Part shown: positions 56,951-64,000 of the stretch, in pieces
Layout of the letters: each line of letters starts with the position of its first letter
How positions within the stretch are numbered: position 1 is the first letter of the stretch
From: Magicicada septendecula
Taxonomy: Eukaryota; Arthropoda; Insecta; Hemiptera; Cicadidae
Length of the DNA stretch: 64,000 nt
Direction: 5' to 3'
Assembly: GCA_034769895.1 (NCBI GenBank)
Contig: CM068375.1
Location: 256,597,542 to 256,661,541 of the forward strand
The notes under the pieces: model-generated
Told to the model about the DNA's origin: nothing
What the model saw: the letters and a program-made list of their open reading frames with translations, nothing else
Database searches by the model: none
Made by a program: the position numbers and the translations under genes

Positions 56951-57561
56951 AAAAACTTACTTTTTATTATTTCCTCAAACGTCGTTTCGGAGTGGTTTTC
57001 TCCTTCCTTACTGAGGAAGTTTTTCACAAGTGAAAGTGCCTTAAATATTAATTGTTAAAGTGCTGTGAAAAAAGTGATGAACATTCAAAATAATATTGAC
57101 ACCTCAAATAGAGCGAACATCATCCACAAATACAGGAATGTCAAGTAAAAGGTAATGAAAACCTCCCTAACAATAGCATTCAACAAATCATGACAAAAAC
57201 ATAACATAATACCACCACACGCAAAAATTACAATAAAACAAACCACACAAGCATCATTTTTAACTAAACAAAAAGCCGAAAACGAAATATACAAACGCAA
57301 CAAAACACAACCAAACAACATACTCAATGAACAATTACAATTTAAATCCAACACACTATTCGACACAATAATACACAACGCATACAATTCAGAATCCCGC
57401 GCCAACCCCCTTCCATCTCCACACCCCCACACACAACCAGTCACCTAAAAAAACCGTTACAGATTACCAATGCCTTGATGCATTCCGCATTTAAACCTTA
57501 CTTTGGAAGGAGAAAACCACTCCGAAACGACGTTTGAGGAAATAACAAAAAGTAAGTTTTT
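56951..57561. mobile_element. 611-bp element with 57-bp terminal inverted repeats
   Basis: AAAAACTTACTTTTTATTAT to TGGTTTTCTCCTTCC (56951-57007) is inverted at 57505-57561 with one mismatch. A 33-bp direct repeat (AGTTTTTCACAAGTGAAAGT continuing to TTAAATATTAA) occurs just inside the left arm (57019-57051) and across the right arm's end (57556-57588), suggesting a secondary rearrangement. No target duplication was identified. Confidence 0.7.
57194..57448 (+). other. A/C-rich open frame inside the TIR element
   Basis: 84 codons without a start (NIIPPHAKITIKQTTQASFL, EIYKRNKTQPNNILNEQL, NPLPSPHPHTQPVT). The plus strand here is almost depleted of G. No known domain. It could be a captured exon or LINE-derived; the minus-strand ORF over it is taken as a shadow. 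Confidence 0.25.
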
Positions 57562-57596
57562 CACAAGTGAAAGTACCTTAAATATTAACAAAATTT

Positions 57597-57937
57597 ATGA
57601 CAGCAGAGATGGACTTTTGGAGACGTTCGGTAAGAGTATCCAGACGTGAGAAAATTAGAAGTGAAGTCATTAAGGACAGAATAAATGTAAAAAATTCAAC
57701 TGTTGATTTTATCCAAACAAAAAAATTACAATGGTATGGACACACGAAAAGAATGGCACAGGAAAGATTGCCAAGGAGAGTTATGGAATGGATCCCATCA
57801 GGAAGAAGGAAAAGAGGAAGGAAGAGGATGAGAGGAGGATAGAAGAAATTCAGATTATATTGAGGGAACGAGAAATTAAAGAAGATCTTTGGATGAACAA
57901 TCATCAGTGGAAGATGAGAATTGAATCACTTCTGTAA
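57597..57937 (+). pseudogene. RTE-like LINE C-terminal fragment
   Basis: AEMDFWRRSVRVSRREKIRS, then LQWYGHTKRMAQERLPRRVM and EWIPSGRRKRGRKR, then a frame change to DLWMNNHQWKMRIESLL. These are the conserved tail motifs of RTE-type elements (AEMDFWRRS-R-SRR-R-RN, L-WYGH--RM-EERLP). Only the tail remains, starting abruptly after the TIR element. Confidence 0.75.
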
Positions 57938-59617
57938 TCTGTGGTTCCGGAAAATGTGTAAACATTGTACAGCCGGAAATAATAAAAAAAAGTAAAACTC
58001 CTTAATAATTAGAAATTATTTCAAATTCGAAAAACATATTTTCGAACCTGTTTTGAGAAAGCCGGTTTTGTATACCCTCTTAGTCTCTAATTTGATGACG
58101 TTATCTAGACAATATTTAACAAAAATATTTAGGCAATTTTTAGTAGGTACACGATAAAAGGCATAATGTAATGTATTCCAGGAATTAAGTGTTCTATACT
58201 ACTTTTTCCGAATGAAACCGTACTTTTTCTGGGCTAAAATAATACTGTCCGCGTATAAGACTGTTTGCAGGTGCGTGTGTAATACAAAATAAACGGTCCA
58301 GTGATGTAAGTGCAGAACTTGGTTAAAATGTTCGTCTCGCCTTTTTCGTGAAGTTTGAAAGCGGATGGAAGTAAACGATAAACAGAACATCTTCAAATTG
58401 AATTTGGGTTAGTACGAAACTTTCAGCTCTCGATGATTCGGTATTGATTAGCAAATTTAAAAACGACACCTCAAATAATACTACCCATATGTACGAAATG
58501 ATGCCTAGTGCACCGTATAGCAGAACCGAAACAGAATGTAGCACTGCATTTTTTAGGCACTTTGCACTGATAATTCCCGTGTTTTATAACCATAGGGTCT
58601 ATACGTTATTTATAATATTCTGTAATTTTGTTAAGTGACCATTCCCATTAAATGATGAGTTTTTGAACTTTTCAAAAATTTCTTTTAACAACTTTAAATT
58701 AATTCTATAGGAAATACATTTGATTGTATAAGGTGAATTTTATCATTTTTATATTAACACAGGAAATTACCAGGTCGCTTTCACGTTGTGTCTGCTTTTT
58801 ATGCAGACACTAAGTAAGTATTTATTTAGGGTCCGCCGGTTGTCTTTGAGTCGTTTATTAACGACAACGCTGATCTTCTGTTAAAACAACAGACTCTTTG
58901 CAAACCAGGAACTGGCGTTAATTGTAAAGTAAAGAAAAACTAGAAGCAAAAGATAATGCCCACCAGTGTTGAAACTTGCATTTACCGTAGACCTGATCGC
59001 AAGTCGTAACTCAGTACAGTACCTAACCCAATAATAATCATTACAGTGTCTGTACAAGTATTTTATGGTATTTTATCCTCCGACAAATATTTAAACGAAT
59101 CATATGATTTAATTTGGTATTGTTCTATGGAACACATTGCTTCGTTGCGTGACACTTGTGTTAATTTGCACTTTAAGCTTATAGTACTAGGACATGTTGT
59201 TCACTAAGTCAGAAGATAGCCCAGATGTGTAACCTGCCACTCGAAACTACATCAAACTTGTATCGTTTTACAGTTTAAGTTTTTTTATTGTTTCAAGCTG
59301 ACGGTAGTTTAATTTTGTGGTAAAATTCAGTTTTCTGTGAGCGTAAGGGATACGTGGTTAAGTAACCAAAAGAGCTGCAGTACTTTCAAACAGTACAATT
59401 GGCTGTTAACCAACAATAATCGCATATGATTTGGTTGTGGAAGATAAAATATGTATAATAAGTATAATAGTTTTACGAAAGTCGCACGGATCGTCGTGTT
59501 AAAACAATGGAATTCTAGTAACTGAACACCAGAGGAATCGTTAATCACAACTTAAATTGCAGTTCAAATGAACAGAAAACCAAAATAAAGAAACACATCC
59601 GTATATAATTTACAAAA
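57938..59617. other. non-coding stretch
   Basis: ORFs at 58199-58638 and 59327-59548 show no domain. Confidence 0.35.
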
Positions 59618-60299
59618 GAGATAGGGCTATCAATAAATGTGGATAAAACCAAAATGATACTTCAGACTAGGTCTACCCTTCCCAGGCAAAATTTGATTAT
59701 AGAAGAAGACTGTATACAGGTAGTCAGAAGTTTCACATACCGATGATATCTGAAGATGGGAATGAAGAGGCAGAGATAAGGAGAAAGATAACTCTAGCCA
59801 ACAAGGTCTACTTTGCGCTTATTATCACTTTTAAGTCAACAGTTATTCATAGACAGACAAAAATGCGCATATACAAAACTATCATACGACACATCCTATG
59901 CTATGGCAGTGAAACCTGGATATTAACACAAAGAGCAATTGAACGCCTGAAGATATTTGAAAGGAAACTCCTGAGACGGATCCTGGGCCTCATATATGTA
60001 CATAATGATGAAATATATTGGCACTTCAACGAACCAACGGTAGAAGTATACGCAAACTGAGGAGACTGCAATGGGCTGGCCATGTCGTAAGAATGGATGA
60101 CAAACGAATACTTAAAAGGGTCTTTATGGGGAGTATGGATGGCAAAAGACCGAAAGGCCGTCCAAGGAAAAGATGGGAAGATGCTGTCGTTGTGGATGCA
60201 AGAGAGATGTTGGGAATGCAAGGATGGAAGTGGCGATCGAGAGAGTTTGAGGGCAGGATAGAGGAGGCGAAGGCTCGACTTTGGGCTGTAGCGCCATAG
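59618..60299 (+). pseudogene. RTE-like LINE RT C-terminal fragment
   Basis: EIGLSINVDKTKMILQTRST continues, after a frame change, as MISEDGNEEAEIRRKITLAN, then YKTIIRHILCYGSETWILTQ and ERKLLRRILG. After another shift it reads LRRLQWAGHVVRMDDKRILK, GKRPKGRPRKRWED and ARLWAVAP before TAG. These are the thumb and tail motifs of RTE-type elements in correct order. GGAGGAGGAGGA after the stop fits the short simple-repeat 3' ends of such LINEs. Confidence 0.8.
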
Positions 60300-61132
60300 G
60301 AGGAGGAGGATATAACAGTTCTTCAGTTTTATGATTGTCCAACACACAATAAATGACACTTATTTAACAAGTCACCAATTGCAAATGACCGCACATAATA
60401 ATACACAGCTATCACTTTACACTAAAACGTGTGTCGGCTTTACAGTAAAATCAGCAATGCAGTCCTCTGCTCCCTTAAGAACCTATTCCCTGACCTAGGC
60501 AACTTCCTACATAAGCTCAATCGTCCTAGTCTAGGAACCCTAGACTACGTCCATTCATTCAGTCCACTTCAGAATCCTTCAACAGACTAACTAGAAGAGC
60601 CAAAGACACACCTTCTTCATAAACTGAGTGTTGGCACTTACGAACGCACCCCACCCCACGAAAACTACATGTAGTCAATATAACGCTATTCTATTGCTAA
60701 TAAAAAAACTTCTGGACGACCTCATTCCAATCTCCCAATCTCTACGGCCCCATTAACCAGTCCTCCGCCGTTCCCTTGATGCCATGTTTGAAGTTTATTT
60801 CCATCTTCATTCCAAGGAAGATTCCGCTTTCCTTTTTTCCTCTCTTCTACCGCTGCCATTTCCACAGGCTTCGAAGTATTCGTCGCATTTTTCAACTACA
60901 TTTAGTCTCTTTACCTTCGGTGGCTTCTATTATGTCACTGCCTACTTCGGCTCTTCTTTTAGTCTCGTAATTCTAATTTTGGATAAACTTTTCATTCCAC
61001 AATTCCGCCGCCAATAATTCATTTCCAGTGTTATTTTTTTTTCGGTTTTACGACTCCGTGTCGCTCTAACACTACCTTTTGGCAGAAACACACCAATTAA
61101 CATCCCTAACCCAATAGGCAGTCAAACCACAC
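60300..61132. other. non-coding stretch
   Basis: 60776-61020 is pyrimidine-rich on plus and A-rich on minus, as in LINE sequence, but no domain was recognised. Confidence 0.35.
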
Positions 61133-61290
61133 TACACATACATACACAATAACATCCACACTTCATTCTCTTCTTCTTGGTGCCTCCACTTTCTCAGCGG
61201 CCGTCTTCCCCACTTCAAACTTTCTCCATCGGCTAAAGGGGCCTTGTCCCCAAAGCAGCCCGTGACTTGTCCAAATTGATCAAGCCTCAA
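61133..61290 (+). mobile_element. second copy of the SINE-like family at 48029
   Basis: Shared words with the 48029-48253 insert, in the same order: ACACAATAA, GTGCCTCCACTTTCTCAGCG, CATCGGCTAAAGGGG and CCTTGTCCCCAAAGCAGCCC. It is diverged and lacks visible flanking duplications. Confidence 0.55.
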
Positions 61291-62502
61291 ATAGCACAGA
61301 AAGAAAAGACTAAACACACTCCGAGTCCGTATCAATGACTGACTCTGCTTCGGAAACGTCGCTTTTATACTTCGCTTAAGTGGTGTAATTCGTGACAAGA
61401 TTAAACTGGGTGTCGATACAATAATCGACAAACTTCTGAAGGCGTGTCTGCAAAGATCGACTATGAAACTATGAAACTAACAATGCAACAAGTGACAGCT
61501 ATAACGTTTTTTACTTACATAAAATTATTCAAATTCTTAACCTTGTCGGATTTGACGGTGTCATAGTTTTGTGTTTGCACTATCTCATGCCACAAAATAG
61601 AGCTCAGCAGTGTCGTGCAGCATTTGTGCCGAAACAGAAACATTTAACAAGTAAAATGAAACTTATAGAGATGACGTCTTATCCCGGGTTCAGGTTTTTA
61701 AGTAACAGAAACACTGTTGGGTGGCCGTGAAACCATGGAGGGCGAACTTCATGACTAGGCACATCATGAACCGAAGAAAGTGTGTCGAAAGTGAGAGATC
61801 TCATTATTGTTTGATGGTAAGAATGATGGTAGTGTTTAAATCACACTCTGTACATGAAATGTTGACGTATAATTTAAAATATGCAAAATCAGTGCACAAA
61901 AGCATTCACAAAAATCTCATCAGGATGAGAACGAGTATGGAAATGAGATGCGTTTTGACTTCAAACGCATTGGAAGTAACATGGATTTTATAAAAAATTC
62001 CACAACGGCCTATAGATTGTGGCGAGTGGCACACGGCGGTGGTTTGACCTTAAAACCGTGTTTATTATCCACGAGGAACAGCGTGCTGCCGATTTCATCT
62101 GAGCGAACAGAATGTTTGAAGCTGTGGAATGAAATATACCCAACGGATGTGTTCTCTATTCCCCGTAACGATACGCGGTTATAAGATAGTTACAATACAT
62201 ACAATACATGAGACAGCCGTAAACAATACGCATTGATCTTTTAATTACGCTAAAATAAACTTTTTAGAGTTGTTGAAAATCCATCTTTTAAAGTAATCGG
62301 GTTGAGTACCTAAGTACGTAGGTAACTATGTTCTATAGTTGGTTCTAAACAATTGTACAGTGAATCTTAAGTAGTTTCCATACATAAACGATTATATAAA
62401 TTATTATATTATGAATCATAAAATTTATATCATCATCGGTATCATATCTGTATTTAAAACAATGACAATTATTTTGTAAATATGTTTCTAAGCAATACAA
62501 TT
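61291..62502. other. stretch without a recognised gene
   Basis: Overlapping ORFs at 61721-61993 and 61948-62184 show no domain and no splice context that I could support. Confidence 0.35.
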
Positions 62503-62543
62503 TAAGAAATTATTCTTCGTATTGTTTAAATTAGCAGCCATCC

Positions 62544-62749
62544 TTACTTTTCTTTTATAAAATTGCTAAACTGCTATAATTGTTTTTATTATTTAGACAA
62601 AGCTTTTCGTCATTACTGACATCTTCAGGTCTTAAACAACCAAGACCTGGTTGTTGTTTAAGACCTGAAGATGTCAGTAATGACGAAAAGCTTTGTCTAA
62701 ATAATAAAAACAATTATAGCAGTTTAGCAATTTTATAAAAGAAAAGTAA
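62544..62749. mobile_element. 97-bp perfect inverted repeat with 12-bp loop
   Basis: Left arm 62544-62640 and right arm 62653-62749 are exact reverse complements over 97 bp; the loop is CAAGACCTGGTT. TAAGAAATTATT occurs at 62503-62514 and 62747-62758 and may be a target duplication. The plus strand carries CTGAAGA-T-GTCAGTAATGAC-GAAAA (62665-62689), hammerhead-like. Confidence 0.92.
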
Positions 62750-62758
62750 GAAATTATT

Positions 62759-63329
62759 TTTGTGACTCTGGGACAAGAAATGACCAGAAATAACGCAAAT
62801 CGCACGGTGAGTATAGTTATTTGGGCAAGATTCACATGGCAGACTCAGCAGGTAAACGTTAATAAAACATAAAACTTGTCAATTATTATTTTAACAATGT
62901 AGCATAGCATGCTCTCTCACTGGGACTCTCGGTTATCGGAGAATGAAAGAGGAAACAGTAGTAAATAATGTAAATAGTCCTAAACCGAATTCAGTATTAT
63001 TATTAAATAAGATACGTTTAAATAGTAAACCAAGAATTTAGTTTATTCATCATCAGTAAGCCTTTATGGGAAATGTAGATAAAACTACGAATGAGGCACT
63101 TATAAAATTGGAGGTTGCTAACAGATTAGTAGTATAATGAAATAGAGGAAGAGCTATTTAAAGGTAAAACGTAGCTGTATTAAGATGGTGTATTTGTAGA
63201 TGGTGGCTACAAATGATGCTGACGGCAGGAAATATTACGGCACGAGCGAATAGTGAAGTGACAACGGCAGTGAAAAATTATGACATGTGCAAAAGAATTG
63301 TGAAGAACTAAACGGTTGCATCGGCTCTA
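62759..63329. other. non-coding stretch
   Basis: Nothing recognised. Confidence 0.35.
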
Positions 63330-63548
63330 TTGAGCATAGAGATGCTCGAAAATTATCAAACGTTTACCCACAAACCAAACAGAAAAGTACTACGTTACAC
63401 CAGAAGGGGGTGGCTTAAACTATACAATTTGTTGACTGAAGACAGACCAGAGTTTCAAATAGAAAAGGAAGAAACTGAAGAAGAAATAGACTTAGATGAC
63501 GAATTTATAGAAATCAGGGAAAACCCCAAGTCTGGGTATTCTCAATAA
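63330..63548 (+). CDS. unassigned ORF with acidic C-terminal half
   Basis: 72 codons. It begins MSIEMLENYQTFTHKPNRKV with a basic middle (RYTRRGWLKLYN), then EKEETEEEIDLDDEFIEIRE and a short tail before TAA. Composition is less AT-driven than nearby frames, and charge is clearly partitioned. No family recognised; it may be an exon, a retrocopy or chance. Confidence 0.2.
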   Translation: MSIEMLENYQTFTHKPNRKVLRYTRRGWLKLYNLLTEDRPEFQIEKEETEEEIDLDDEFIEIRENPKSGYSQ

Positions 63549-63970
63549 TGTGCCTAGAATTTAGGGTAAGATTATAAAAGATAAACTAAATTAGAAAGAC
63601 CAATGAAACATGTAGAAAATTAAAACGGATTTCGAGCCGGGGTTGCCCGCAGATAATGCAATTTGTATCTTACACTTAAACTGATGGTAGAAAAAAGACT
63701 TGCTGATAACCTCGAAACCCATACGGTATTTACTGAATTGCCCAAAGTGTTTGAAAATGAAAATAATTCACGGTCACTATAAAACCAAGAGTAACTTCTA
63801 CCTGTCAAGCGGCGACTTATGACCGTCCTGTAGATTAACAATTTGTGAAATTCTATTGCTTGCTTGGCAACAACAAAAATCCATCGGTTTCGGTCATAGA
63901 CCATCGTCAGGCCATATACATTGTACACTTGCGTTCAAAATATCTTAAACAGCCACTATTTGCAAAAACG
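63549..63970. other. non-coding stretch
   Basis: A minus-strand ORF at 63620-63928 shows no domain. Confidence 0.35.
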
Positions 63971-63992
63971 AATTCTCGAGAGTTCTCGAGAA
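63971..63992 (+). promoter_or_regulatory. heat-shock-element-like motif at the window edge
   Basis: TTCTCGAGAGTTCTCGAGAA has two 10-bp units of TTCnnGAG, close to the TTCnnGAA pattern of heat-shock elements. Any promoter would lie beyond the window. Confidence 0.3.
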
Positions 63993-64000
63993 CAAAAACA

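Noticed and set aside
57085..57444. 119-codon minus-strand hydrophobic ORF
   Set aside because: Its Val/Leu/Cys/Phe richness is the antisense consequence of the A/C-rich plus strand.
1..64000. rRNA or intact tRNA genes
   Set aside because: No cloverleaf-compatible tRNA or conserved rRNA segment was seen; the tRNA-like piece at 55420-55640 is diverged and reported only as a SINE candidate.

Overview
This is a gene-poor, AT-rich piece of an animal genome, most likely an insect. The evidence is an intron-bearing exon with canonical splice sites, many degenerate eukaryotic transposons (mariner, hAT, Jockey-like and RTE-like LINE fragments), (GT)n and (AT)n microsatellites, tRNA-like and other SINE candidates, and no bacterial gene organisation. 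The insect order cannot be settled from the sequence. Only one stretch looks like an exon of a normal host gene (minus strand, 21605-21739, with a probable upstream non-coding exon ending at 22254).

Layout. (1) 1-14920 is a composite satellite array: roughly 65-75 degenerate core units of about 158-165 bp, interrupted by seven related 470-490 bp tail modules and one variant tail, with four head modules or head fragments. Head and tail carry a 12-bp subterminal inverted repeat, a GT microsatellite and a terminal hairpin. That is the layout of HINE/Helentron-type non-autonomous rolling-circle elements such as Drosophila DINE-1. A dispersed single-core copy at 47682-48645 supports the element-to-satellite reading. 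(2) 14921-20500 holds a dead mariner transposase that abuts the array's right edge, a 105-bp tandem duplication and a Jockey-like reverse transcriptase tail. (3) 20500-24500 holds two foldback elements, the host exon and a roughly 44-bp minisatellite. (4) 24500-39260 is mostly AT-rich non-coding DNA with microsatellites, a LINE RNase-H-side fragment, foldback relics and two decayed ZMYM1-like hAT transposase relics. (5) 39262-47193 is the most structured locus. A hAT element with an 8-bp target duplication lies inside a mariner/Tc1-like transposase gene, and 2707 bp of this nest are repeated in inverted orientation around a 1413-bp spacer, with arms of equal length and one substitution noticed. 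(6) 47682-64000 contains the dispersed HINE-like copy with a SINE inserted in it, RTE-like LINE tails, a TIR element, a TATA/Inr promoter-like site with a heat-shock-element-like motif, a 97-bp perfect hairpin and an unassigned acidic ORF.

The recognisable coding pieces are remnants of selfish elements nested in one another rather than a cooperating pathway. The strongest candidates for something new are the HINE-like element that has become a satellite, with a conserved minus-strand ORF in its tail, and the near-perfect inverted duplication of the hAT-in-mariner nest, which would transcribe into a long hairpin RNA. A hammerhead-like sequence pattern, CTGA(A/T)GA-N-stem-(G/A)AAA, recurs at seven separate loci and deserves a structure search.
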